From contig MU863882.1 of the NCBI GenBank assembly GCA_033296885.1, positions 310,001 to 374,000 on the forward strand: a stretch of DNA of 64,000 nucleotides, in the 5' to 3' direction. The notes under the pieces were generated by a model, which was given only the letters and a program-made list of their open reading frames with translations, was not told where the DNA came from and did not search any database. The stretch is from Triangularia verruculosa (taxonomy: Eukaryota; Ascomycota; Sordariomycetes; Sordariales; Podosporaceae). Shown piece after piece: positions 23,201 through 35,153 of this stretch (positions are counted from its first letter, which is position 1; each line of letters opens with the position of its first letter). The position numbers and the translations under genes are program-made.

Positions 23201-26200
23201 CTTGCCGGCGGATTCACCGAGGCCTGCCGGGTGATGACCTTGTTCCCGTCGTTTTGTAACGTCTTTTGGCTGTGTCGTGTGCCGGCAGCTAGGAATAGAA
23301 GCTTCAGCCTCCATCGTATGGAAGGGGCCTTCGAGTTCCAAGACTCTGAGGCAGAGGCGAAGAACGTCCCGTGTGCGTGGATCCTTCCCAAACTTGAGCT
23401 GAACTGGCCTGGGCGAAGCCAGCCAATACCAAATCTTCATCAATCACTTGCAGCATCATCCCGTCTCACCCACGTCGCTGGAAAGCCGAATCGGATCCCG
23501 TCCTGGGTTGTGGTTTGTGCCACCCAATGCCGAGCTTGTAAACTTGACACAGAAAAAAGAACCCACTATGTAGCATCGGTGCGCAGTATTGAACGTCGCA
23601 ATCTTCAACTTGAGCAGCTTTTTCTTTTTGTCCGCTTACCCCTTTCTTCCCCCCACCCAGAAAGCAATGCTATCGTTTTGTTGAAGAATTTGCCAGAACA
23701 GCAGGTCGTCCTGCCCTTTGCCGCCGAGGCGCATCCTCTCTCAGGCACAGACAGGCGGGGTAAATTTCCCAGAGGCAATTATTCTTGCCAGTGGCTTCTG
23801 TGGGGGCGTGAGATAAGGTTCTTGAATCCTTCCCTCAGCAGAGGCCGCCTTGGATGGCTGAAGGGGCTTGTTGGCTTGTTTCGTTCATCAGTGATGCAAT
23901 GAGGCCCAAAAGGGAAGGTCTGCTGTTCCGTTTCTTCACGTTTTCTTGGAGGCATCATGATTTGCTGTTGACCGCCAAGGTCAACTTGCAGGAAGCATCT
24001 GATATGATGACGGCTAGAAGCTCATAGCAGCAAGCCTGTCAGCGTTCACGGTAAGATTAGCCCCTACCAGAGCTCTCAGGGAGCTCACGGTGGCTTGACG
24101 ATATGGTAAGCGCATTGCATATTGCACGTGTGAAGGGAGAGTGGTGCTCTGATATTGCTGGTGGCTTGCAGCATAGCGATGTTGAGAGCAAGGCAGGGGT
24201 GCCAGGGTGAGATGTTTGTTTCTCGTTATGAGGCTCGAAATCTTGAAGTCCAGATATTACTCGTCTCCCTGCTCCCAGAGGGCTGGACGATTGGTTGATA
24301 TCATTTGAGCTTTGCTTGATGCCGACGCCTAGCTGAGAACCCCGAAGAGGACTGTTCTTTGATTGCTTGAGGATCTAACTGACAGATCAGTGTGACCACC
24401 ACCAGCGAAGTGGAATTTTGTAAAAGCCAAAACCCAAGCCGTCGATCAGACAATTGATGGGGTTGGGCCAGCTCCTGAGTTCAACGGTTTGAGATCGGCA
24501 TTGTCGGGGACCCTTGCGGCTCATCTCAGATCGCCCCAGATCGCCGACCAGGTGCTCACAGGCAAAGAGCCGTGATAGAGTGATGGTTATACATTACCTA
24601 GTGTTTATTTTCCGTAGTCTAGAAGTCGAACGGCTCCGTCCAGATAACGGTGGACAGGAACAGCCGCCTGGGAGCCGACCACCGACCGTTGCGGCGCGTA
24701 CCTGGCATCAAGCTCGGTTAATAGAACCCCCTGCCGCTCTGGGAGCGCGCGTCTGCGGTACCATTGCCACCAGCCGCGGCGAACGATTGGAGGTTGCGGG
24801 GGAAGAACAAACTGAATGGCGCGAGGATTCAGTGGACTTTGGTTGCAATGCATGCTGCTGAAGGGACCTGTTTGGTGCAACATAAATCATTTCTGGTCTG
24901 TGCGTCAGAGCTCCCCCGGACCCAAAGGTTTCTGAAGCATCCCCCACCTCCGTTTCATGGCCCTTTTGAGGTGATACCATCACAGGGTCCTCAGACACCA
25001 CTGCAGGTATCATGGAGCTTTTGTGACAGTGGTGTTGCACGACTTCCTGTTTGGGCAGCCATCGTCCATCAACCTCGACCGACGTCTTTCGGTGACTGTA
25101 TCTTCTCGCGATTCAAGATGGTTACATTCGCCGGTGTAGCACAACCCCAGGGGACCTTTCGGAGGAGAGGATCGGATTGCAAACCTTGACGGCCGGTTGA
25201 GCTCGCATCCATCCACGTTGCCCACCGCCCCGCAAGTGAGACTGTCATCGGCAGAAAGACCGCCGGCCGATGGAGTGGCAATATCAACGATGTACCCTCA
25301 CTGCCGACTGGCGTCTTGTCTGCTCAAATTGCCAGGTTACTAGTCCCGCTCAGACATTGCAACCAAGTGGAAAAGCCCATGGCCGTGCGTGGTCAACCAG
25401 AACAAGAACACGTTTTGTTTCTCATGCCGGCCATGTCGCTTGGACATTTCACCTTTCGAGCGCATCTCTCGGCATCACAAACCTAGGCCAGACACTGCCC
25501 GTTCCGGCAGGCCGGCCCCTCTCTTCACATGAGAGTCCCCAATCAAGAATGAGGGGAGACGAAAGCAAGTCAAGCTTGCGAAGGTGAACAGAAGAGAGGA
25601 AAAACAGAAAAAAACCACCGTGCTCTGCATACTCTGTTATGCATGCTGCAAGCACGGTCTATGTTTCCCTTCCCGTCTTTGCGAATGCCGCACCAAGATT
25701 TGTTCGATCTTGAGCCCAAGAGGGGCTTTCTCCAGTGTCTAGACTACAACGGGCTTAGAAGACTCTCACTTAAACCTCAAGTGTGTGTGTCTGTGTGTCA
25801 ACCAAAGAGTCTGTTCGCTCTGTTGACAGCCAATGTTCCGTCGACGAGCATTAGGGGACCAAGATTGAAGGCAAACCGGGGACGGCATCTGATTACCGGC
25901 ATTCAAGGCTGTTGTGTCTGTTCTCGCCCCCGCCGCGATTTTCGCCATTGCGGGGGATGTACCGTCGTTAAGCATCTTGCATTCTCACCGCTCCCTCAAG
26001 TGATATTCGATCTGGGTCCTTTCCTACTGCCCGTGGTAGTATTGTGATGGAGGGGCAAGTGTTGATGAATGTTGAACTATATACCTCACTTCGTATGATA
26101 TCGTTTCAAAACGCCACGGTGATCGCTTAGCCACTTCCTCCAACCTCTTCAATTTGGATCCACCACCATTGATATCAAGGCAGGGCTTTGCTCACCTCTA

Positions 26201-27429
26201 GCTTGGCCTAGCAAGGCGGCCACGAGGGCGGCAAAGATGAAATCCCACATCCATACCCCTCTTCTTCACGGGCACTAGACGGCAGCGCCATCATGGAATT
26301 ACGATCAAGCAAGAGCTATGCTCCATACGCAGTCACCGAGCCCGTGCGCTTGCAGTACCAAGCCAGACTATTCCAAACCATGACTTATACGGCCTCAACG
26401 AGGTCTACTGGTCTTTTCTATTCTCGCTATGACCTGTGACAAGAACATCATGCTTTTATATCTTTTGACACGGCAGGGCAAGGAGTGGTAGCGAACTAGT
26501 GGCAGCAAGAGGCTTTACGTCAAAGCCATGAGCCTGGAACAGAGGGCGTCACTTCCAGACAACTCAGCCTCCGTTTCACTAGCGGTAGGACTGGTGAGGA
26601 TGGTGGTGTGAAACGAGCATATGTCGGGACCGAGGTAGGGGCAAAAAGCGGCAAAAGATACCTTACCCAAGAACCTATATACAAGCCACCAAGACATAGG
26701 CAGATGCCCGAGCTTACCTGGCAGTTCAGAGTCCAAAAGCACATGAAACATGATGGCGGCCGTGGGAGAAGCCAGTTCGAAGGACTCTGCTTCATTCTTT
26801 CCCCAGCATGCATATCATTATTAGATACACATCTACCGCTAGCCGCTCTTGAGCCCAAAGAAAGAGGAGAACAGAAATACCTCCTGAGCCTCTATTCCCA
26901 CGAGGTTTCCTGTTATGGCCCTCTGGACTGGAGGTCGTACGCAAACATATCAACAACACACAGTAATATCTACCTTGAGCAGTTATGAAACGAAACAAAC
27001 AAAACCGATATTAATGTATCAAGTACCCAGAGAATCAGAGGCTGCCAAGGTTTGGAAAAAAAGCCCAGATAGCCTCATTCCCCCCATCAGGCACCATGTC
27101 CTTGACCTTCCTGAATAGTAAATCCGAAGTTCAGGCACGCTTCTTCATTCATACACAAAAGGTTGTGTATATTTTAGATCTACCCAATCTTACCTCGGAA
27201 CCATTCCAACCGCCCCATGCAAAACAGCAGTAATGTATCCGCGTTGTCTGGAACTCTTCTTCTCGCGCGCGCATACACACACAGGTGGGTAGGTAGTTCC
27301 AGCCTCAGCATAAGTCTTGATCGCCGCCGCTGAGATACCTTATTCCCCTAACCTAACCCCCACATATTTTCAGTCATCGTCATCATCATCATCATCACCA
27401 ACAGAGACATGTGTGGATGTTTCTGATAA

Positions 27430-27467
<38 letters not shown>

Positions 27468-27961
27468 GTTCTTCATCATAACACGAGACCGAAGGAGAGA
27501 GAAAGCGATAATGCCCACCCACCCAGCTGTTTTTGAGGCAGCACAAATCTCACAGTTCATTGCGAAGAAGTAAGTCAATCACCATCATGATCATCACAAG
27601 ACCCAACCAACCCAAAAAAACTCTCAAATCTAAAAACTGGGTATTCTTTTTCAAAAAAAAAAAACGGATCTAAGAAGCCTCTTCGCCCAAAATAATCCTG
27701 AAGGGAAGGGGGACGGTCGCCATGGCTTTGTAGGGGGTAATGTATGTAAACAAGTAAACAAGCAAGGAAAAAGAAAACCGAACAGGGACGCCCATTTGCC
27801 TCCCGACGCCTTTTCTTTTTCTTTTTCTTTTCCTTTTTTTCGCAAAACCCTTCCCCCCCTTTTCTCTCTCTAGCAAAAGAAAGAAAAAAGAAAGAAAAAG
27901 GGAATCTATGAGTCTATCGCTCTCCCAACTATTCTCACACACATCTCTCTTGTCTGTGTGC
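20272..27961. other. Long gene-poor interval (about 7.7 kb)
   Basis: Lies between the 5' end of the RING/vWA gene (minus) and the 3' end of adenylosuccinate synthetase (minus). The longest open frames are under 225 codons, have mixed codon use and show no domain, signal peptide or splice pattern. No tRNA, 5S gene, transposase or terminal repeat is visible. There is a (CA)n microsatellite at 27431-27464, a TCATCA run near 27375-27398 and a telomere-like CCCCTAACCTAACCCC at about 27346-27361. The first 1-2 kb should include the promoter and leader of the RING/vWA gene. Confidence 0.55.
27431..27464. repeat. (AC)17 microsatellite
   Basis: An uninterrupted AC dinucleotide run of 34 bases in the 3' flank of adenylosuccinate synthetase. 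Confidence 0.97.
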
Positions 27962-29672
27962 TCAAAGGTAAATCATGTCGTCACGCGCAGCTGTCACGTT
28001 TCGTCAGTACTGATGATAGAGAAAAGGTAAAGAGAATAAAAAAAAAACTTACGGCCAGTACCGATCCACTTCACGGGGATGCCAGTGAACTCCTCAATGA
28101 ACTTGACGTAAGCCTTTGCTTGCGCAGGCAGGGCGTCAAAGGTCTTGACCGCAGTGATGGGTGTTTGCCAGCCCTCAAACTCCTTGTAGACAACGTCGAG
28201 AGAGTCAAGGTAGTCGAGGTCGGCGGGGAAGTGCTCGAGGATCTCGCCGGTCTCCTTGTCCTTGTAAGCGACGGCAACCTTGATGGTGGGGAAGCTGTCT
28301 AGGATGTCAAGCTCTGGGGCAAGTTGTTAGTATCAAGTCGGAACAATTCCGGCGTGTAGAAGAAAAACTCACTGGTCAAGTTCCAGGATGTGTAGTTGTT
28401 GATGAGCTGAGAGTACTTCAGCACGACAAGGTCAAGCCAGCCGCATCTCCGTCTCCTGCCGGTGGAAACACCCCATTCGCGACCAATCTCCTGGAGTTTG
28501 GTGCCGGCCTCGCCGAGGTCCTCGGTCTTAAAAGGGCCGCCGCCGACTCTGGTCTGTTAAGAAGTCAGTACTCATACCATATACATGATTCGCGGTAACG
28601 GGAGACGTACGGTGTAAGCTTTTACAACACCAATGACCTCCTTGATCTGCTTGTAGTCCAAGGCAAGACCAGTGACCGCACCGCCGAAGCCGGTGTTGCT
28701 GCTGGTCACATATGGGTAGGTACCGTAGTCAATATCCAGCATCAGGGCGTTAGCACCCTCCACCAAAAGGTCGCGTCCGCTCTTCTGGGCCTGGTCGATG
28801 AAGTTGGGGCCGTCGCAAACGAATCTAGGGAGCAATTTCCTGTACTCGCGGAAGCGAGAGATCTCCTCCTCAACATCGTACTCGAAAAGGTCGCCAAACT
28901 GCTTCTTGTACCCCTCAGCCAACGTGCGCAGCTTCCTGTCAAAGACATCCTCCTTGAAGATTTCGTGAATGCGGACACCCTTGCGGCTGGCCTTGGTGGC
29001 ATACGAAGGGCCGATACCGCGGCCGGTGGTCCCGATCTTCTTGTTTCCTTCTAACTGGGCCTCCTCGGCTCTGTCGACGGCGGCATGGAGCGTGAGGTTG
29101 ACGTGGGCGCGGTCGCTGATGAGGATCTTCTCCCGGACGTGCTTCAGACCCTTCTCCTCGAGCGCATTGAGCTCCCTGAAGAAGGCCTCGACGTTGACGA
29201 CGACGCCCGAGCCGATGAGGTTCTCGCAGTTGGCGTTGATCAAGCCTGATGGGAGCAGGTGGAAGCTGTTGGTAGAAAACACAAAAGGTCAATTCGCTTG
29301 TCGTCGGATAGTAGTCAGGGGCATAATAGGGATGTCTCCGTACTCGTACGAAACGCCATTGGCACTACACAAACAACGCCGTTCCCGTTAGCCACTCAAT
29401 GTTCCTTCCACAACAGCGAGAACCTCCCAGTGGGGACTTACACAACCGAATGGCCAGCATTGTGCCCGCCGGCAGCGCGGGCACAGATCTGGGCCTTCTG
29501 GCAAAGGATATCGCTGAGCTTGCCTTTGCCCTCGTCACCTAAATGTTAAGGGTTAGGGTTAGCAGCAGTTCCGACCGCAAATTTTCGTCTGGCCGTAACG
29601 GTGGTCCAGACGAAAAAAAGGTGACATCTAGAACATACCCCATTGGGCACCAAGAATAATGGTAGTCGGCAT
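27962..29672 (-). CDS. ade12: Adenylosuccinate synthetase
   Basis: Seven exons: 29672..29639, 29538..29442, 29364..29344, 29265..28611, 28553..28373, 28313..28053 and 27990..27962. They total 1278 nt and 425 residues, the usual length. The enzyme makes adenylosuccinate from IMP, aspartate and GTP, the first committed step to AMP, in the cytosol. Visible motifs: the GTP P-loop [10 protein letters not shown] with the catalytic Asp at residue 13, [10 protein letters not shown] with the catalytic His near 41, the [14 protein letters not shown] loop, [12 protein letters not shown] across an exon junction, and [12 protein letters not shown]. The C-terminus is [15 protein letters not shown]. All phases agree. 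Exon 3 is only 21 nt and encodes ANGVSY; skipping it would remove seven residues in frame. The gene symbol follows the yeast name. Confidence 0.95.
29546..29562. repeat. Telomere-like (TTAGGG)2 tract in intron 1 of adenylosuccinate synthetase
   Basis: Plus strand reads TTAAGGGTTAGGGTTAG. On the transcribed minus strand this is CTAACCCTAACCC, upstream of the ATTTAG acceptor, so it overlaps the likely CTAAC branch site. Confidence 0.8.
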
Positions 29673-30908
29673 GGTGAGATCGTTATGTATGGCAACACTT
29701 CTGCTGCTTTCAGTCGCGGGATTCCTTTTGAAATCAAAAGGAACTCTCAGATTTCGTTGTGTTTTGCGATTCTTCAAACAATTGGAGCTGTGAGACGAGG
29801 CGAATTGAGCGCGGGGTTTTGTGGTGGGGTCTACCTGAGTCACTAAGAGTGGGAAATGCTTACTGTACGGTACAAGAAACTTGGCACCTCAATTGATATC
29901 CGGGGTAGAATGGAGACGTAAAATCACCCTGTGCAACGGGGGTGTATTTCAATTGAAAAACAGTCAAAAGGGCTCACGGGTGACCCTGTTTGCTTTGGAA
30001 TATTTACATACCGCGGCGGTTGGGTGCAGGCGAGCGCAATCGCAACCGCGGGGCAAGGGGGCGGCTGAGGGGCAATCCGGCAGGCCCGTCCATTAAATCC
30101 CTCTGCTGACATTTCATCTCATCTATCCTCCGAAACCGGTTACACATCTATTGAGACTGCTGATAAAATAGCAAGTATCGCCATGTTCTCACTCACAAAG
30201 GATTCATAAAGCCCTTCGCGATGAAACATTACGCTGGGCTCAAATCGCTTTCCTCAACAACCCACTTGTCCCGCTGAAAACAAACCTGACTGGTTCAAAC
30301 TACGTAACTTCTTACGCAGAAGTTTGCTTCCCCAGTAAGTCCGGTTGTCTTGGCAACAATATTGGCTTTACGTCGTGGAATAAAAATAGAGACTGCTAGA
30401 CATTATCTGGCCTTAGAAAACATCGATTGCAACGCATGTGGCCTCATTGCTGACTGGAAGCATATGTATGGCTCAGCTTCGACCACAGAAATCAACCAAG
30501 TTGTAGAACAGATCTCATTCCTGTAAGTCATCTGTCCCCGAGGTACAACCAAGGGAGGCATATATCTTGGTTGAGGCCTGGGCCCGATGAAGGTGAAGGT
30601 GATAAGCATAAAAAGCTTTGAACATTGTAGACGGGTCCGTGACGGCGTCGAGTCGATTTAATGGGCGTTAGCAGGATGAGTAAGTAGAGCACAAGGAGGG
30701 TGCAGAAGAAACAGAAATATTCTTGATCACATGTACATGCATATGAGAAATATATATACCAAACAACACCGAAGTTGTCCTCAATCTCAAAGAAAGTCAC
30801 GGCCCCAACCAAACGCCCAACTAAAGTTCCACAAAACCATCCATCATGGACACGAAACAGATATCATCAAACCATGACAAACTTGAATAAAACATGACCA
30901 CACATGAT
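29673..30908. other. Intergenic: adenylosuccinate synthetase promoter and 3' flank of the secreted-protein gene
   Basis: About 1.2 kb between the two minus-strand genes. The part nearest 29673 is the promoter of adenylosuccinate synthetase. No coding frame or RNA gene is supported. Confidence 0.6.
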
Positions 30909-32534
30909 CTAGTATCTCCTCCTCCTCGTAGCCCTAGCCTGAGCAGAAGCAGTCTCCGTAACCTCCCCCTCCGTTGAAGTAGCACCACCAGCCCCAGTCT
31001 CCGTCACGGTAGCGGTATCCGTCCCCGACGTGCTCAACTCCTCCGTCGCAGTGGCTTCCGTCAAAACATCAGTAAGCGTGGCCGTTTTAGTCTTAGTAGA
31101 ACTGATCTCATCCGTAACCGTCGTCACCACATCAAACCCCCCCATCACCCGCCAAATCCGGATTCGCAGCAACAATCCCCGGCGGAACAACCGGCTGCTC
31201 CAAGTTCCCTCCCAGCAACAAATTGTTCAAATTTAACCCAGCCAGTTGTGCCGTTAGCGCAGCCTCCAGGCTCCCGAATAACTGCCCCTGAAATCCACCA
31301 AGTCCAAGCCCAGCATTGCCGCTGAGGAGCAGTCCTCCTGCGGTTCCAAGGCCACGTTGAAGAGCCAGGCAGTTGGTCGGAAGTGAGTCGAGCGTGTCGA
31401 CAAAGATGTTTTTCTGGTTTGGGAGGATGATAGAGGCTGGATCGTCAAGGACAAGACCGAGGGAGGAACCGAATGTTGGAGCGGTGATGCCGAAGGGCAA
31501 GAGGAGGGACTGATTTAACAAGTTGAGATTGCCAAGGTCGGGGAGTGAGCCATCTGCCGAGGCCGGGAGGTCGATGAGATTGATTTGGCGGCGGCTGTTT
31601 CTCTTCTGGCTGTTGTTCCCGGTGGAGCGAACAGAAGGGGAGGTAATGGGCTGGATGGGAGAGCCGAGATCAAGAGAGGTGGCCCTTGCAGGCTGGGTTG
31701 GGTCTGGGGAGGGAGAAACAGGGGAAGGAGTGGGTTGAGCCGCGCTGCCGGCGTTGCTCAGTGAGGAAGAAGTCGGTGTGGGCTGGGGGAAGAGAGTTGA
31801 TTTGGATTCAGCCAAGGTGGCTGTGTCTGTCTCGCTGGTTATGTTTGAAAGGATCGAGCTCAAATCCGGAATGATAGAGTTGATTGGGTCTTGGTTAAAG
31901 TCCGGGACTGCTGTGGGGGTGGGCACGATGGTCATCTGCTGCGAGTCGGTGACCATGATCAGAAGCTCCTTGTCTGGAAAGCTGTTGTCGATACGGAGCT
32001 GATTAAGGAGGTAACGATTTTTGATGTTGTCTGGGTCTCGTTGATCCAGAACATTGGTCACGCACATGATAACGCAGTTCTAGACATGTCAGTTGAATGT
32101 GTGGCTGGGAGCAGGACAGGGGCAACATACAACTTGGGGAAACTGTGCCCTAAAGTGATTGATACGAATGGTTGTCTTGATCGTCTCGAGTTGGATAGCC
32201 AGGGCAAGCTGTGATTGGACAAGTGCCGCCAACTCTAGCTCAGCTATTCGAGCAAGTTGGCTGATAGCACTGCCTGTGAGGACATTGAGACCTGCCCCGG
32301 GGAGGATAATGTTGTTTCTTCCAATGGGAGGAACAACACTGTCGAGAAGTGATCTCGTCCCATTATTAGTTGTATTGTTCAACTCTCCCCTCGAAGTTAT
32401 AGTGTGATCAACAGGTGCTGGTGCTGTTTGGTGTTAGTGAAAGGTCTTCGTACACTCCAAATCATCGAAGACTTACCCCCTGCTACTGAACACACCAGCC
32501 CTGTCAAGGCTGTAAGCGTTTGTCGAAAATGCAT
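30909..32534 (-). CDS. Secreted protein of unknown function, apparent frameshift near the C-terminus
   Basis: Exons 32534..32477, 32423..32131 and 32079..31132 give 432 residues as read. The N-terminus MHFRQTLTALTGLVCSVAGAPAP is a clear signal peptide. The mature part starts Asn/Thr-rich, then has an amphipathic stretch (QLARIAELELAALVQSQLA), a Cys pair near VNCVIMC, a Pro/Ser-rich middle and Leu/Asn-rich repeats. As read it stops at TGA 31132-31134, just after a G7 run (C7 on plus at 31137-31143). One base fewer in the run would continue the frame to 30909, adding a Thr/Ser/Glu-rich segment (TVTDEISSTKTKTATLTD) ending RATRRRRY. The composition beyond the stop looks coding. I do not recognise the family; a cell-wall or extracellular role is inferred from the signal peptide only. 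Confidence 0.7.
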
Positions 32535-35153
32535 GCTGAGTAATATTAGGAAATAATCAAAAATGAAAGAATGCCTTTCGGCAGTTCAGCGAGCGTCGTG
32601 TCACAGGAGCGTAGAGAATCGAATAGCAGCCACCTGGGCGCTTGTACCCAAGAAAGCTGGGGAAAGATGGACAGCCAGCCGGCTGGCAATGTGAAGGTAG
32701 TACGTGAGTGTCTCAACAGCTTGGAGTTGAACAAGGAAAATCGTATTCGTATTGGGATAACTATCTTATAAGCATCTCGAACAAGACGAGCTCTGATAGC
32801 TGCGTCATTGTGGTATGCACTTGTGTTCGTGACTCTCAAATGTCAGGGGGACAGCGATTCGTGAAGTGTATGTGGGCACTTTGAGTACTTCTGTTATAGC
32901 AGAAGTCAGACCATCAGCTAACGAGTTCAGTATGGTGGGATGGAAACACATGGTGTTTGGTTTGAGAGAGGGCTTGACTGGGGCGACTTGTCGTCCTTCA
33001 AACAAGTCTCGGCAAAACTGATAAGATATCAGTCAGTTGGATCAATCTGGTGGCGAGACATATCAGTGTCTTGAATGCGCGAAAGTTTCGATGTCTGCAT
33101 GTGGATGATTCAGGAGCGTGTTTGCCACCAGAGGGCATTCTCGGAAGGTTTGAAGAATTCAAAGTCTTAGGTGTAAGGGTGAATAAGACAGCCCTTCAGA
33201 TAATCCTCCCAAACAGAAGAGATCAGATCGATTCTGGACAAGCTGGGATGCCGCGTTGCACTCTTGTCTTCCTGTGTCCTTCCTGGTGGCTAGCACAGAC
33301 CACCACTCGCCGTTTACGACTCAGTCCCAAGTCTGGGCCAATCAGGATGCAGGAATTACACGCAAATATATTTTATGGCCAGACTGTCAAACACAGCTCG
33401 AGACACGAGATGCCTCGCGCCAACATGGACACAGACATTTAACAACAAGTTTGGGTGGTCTTTGGTATCTCGAAGCTAGGGATGGCTTTGTCCGTGGTCT
33501 GCTTCTGTGCCGTCCAGATAACGATGACTTCAACAACGGAAATCGGTCAAAGACGGCGCGGGATATGGAGACCCGGGGATGGTTTTCGATACCGGATGAA
33601 CGGCCGGAGCTGCCACGGAGCCGCCATTATCTCATTATTTGCCTTTGACCGTCCCTTTTTTGGCAGGCGTCAAAGAGAAGATCCCCCGCTTGCCGATCTT
33701 GCAATCATAGGTGGCGGCGCTGTACTGAATCGCATCCATAGCATTGTGACACCTCGACCTCGATGTTTGCATACGAGCGGATGCAAACTCTCGATAGCAT
33801 GGACACGACAAAAAGGCGCCGGTGCGACTCGGGTACACTACTGGTTCGTGACGTGGGGCATCCCAAGTTTTGACATCTGATGGTCATGAAGCTTTTCGCG
33901 GACAGACGGGATTCAAAAAAACTGCCAAGGCATTCGCCGCCGCCCTCGATATGCAATGGTGCCGTCTGGCCATGCAGAGCCCCAGGAAAGCGGGCGGGAA
34001 AGCTGTTGTGCGCGCATGCAGCAAGTGTTGGGGATGAGTGGGGAGGAGGGCGGTCAAATGGCGGCCTTGCTTTGTATTTTTTGTTGAACTGAATTGGCGA
34101 ATAGAAAGCCTGCAATAGGCACCTCGGCAGATACATCTGGCAGAAAACTGGTGGGATGCGATGGCAACACAAGAGAACCCTGAGAGTTCATCCAGGCTCG
34201 TGCATCGCGACATTTCCAGCTTCATTCTATCCACCAGGGACCGGAGGTTCGCATGTGATCGTTCAGTTATCTTATCGCTCTCCATCGAGATGTCCAGGAT
34301 GTACGTACGGTCGCCGCCATCTCGTTCGTCTGAAAGCTCCGCTCTCGCCTTGCGTTGTACCCGCTCTTTCGGCTCGCAGTCGGCTAGAGCCCGGAAGGGA
34401 AAGCGTGCCAGAGGGCCGGATCGAGCCCGGACTCCAGATTCACTCCACTTGTCCCTCGGCGCCGCCTTCTTAGTAACCCGTACCATCCGAACCTTCACTT
34501 GTCATTGCAAAGATTGCCATCGCATTGCTGGGTTGTCGCGTTGAGCGCCTGTCGTTCGCGGGCGCTGGCCACTCCAATTTTTGACTTTCTCGGACACCTC
34601 CAGACCCTTGGGACTCTGAAGCGCTAGTGCCCAAGGTTCCAAATGTGACATTCTGCAGTGCCAGTTTGCGCGCCACTGGGACCCCCTTTGGCTTGCGACA
34701 GGGCACTTTCTTCAGCGAAGATTTGAGACCTTGACGGCCGATCTGATTGTTGTCCCTCCCTTTCCAGGCGAGATACCAACCCAAGCCAGGGCGGTCCAGG
34801 GCAAAGCAAAACATAACAATAACCCAAGGGAATTCCCCAGTTTCTTTCCCGGTACTCCCCTCGTCTCTTCCATCATCGCACCAGCTGGAGATTCTCGACT
34901 CGTGCTGCTCCTGTTCTTTTTTTTCCCGCTTTCATAAAGTGGCCCCCCCCCCTGTGTAAGGACCCCTGTCAGTGTGACGTGCAGATTGGCGGGATCGCAA
35001 AAAAGCGTTGGGAAAAAGTAGAGCAACAGCAAGCAGTCGTGGGTAACAAAACGAACCGCCCGCCCTCCGCGTGTTCTCCCTCCGACAACTGCTCACTATC
35101 ACCCCATTTATCTTTTTTGTCAGTTCACCAAACACCCCCAAACTGACGCAAAA
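32535..35153. other. Intergenic divergent promoter, secreted protein / elongase
   Basis: About 2.6 kb between divergent genes. Several open frames of 100-200 codons occur on both strands near 33900-34500, but none has a recognisable domain or consistent codon use. The last 200 bases before 35154 are CT-rich, as expected for the leader of a highly expressed gene. Confidence 0.55.

Noticed and set aside
23231..23902. 223-codon frame in the gene-poor interval
   Set aside because: Mixed codon use, no splice or domain support, and no initiation context of note.
24388..24412. 5S rRNA-like piece (GACCACCACCAGCGAA)
   Set aside because: Dispersed 5S genes occur in Sordariales and end with a similar segment, but the rest of the 5S sequence is absent on both sides.
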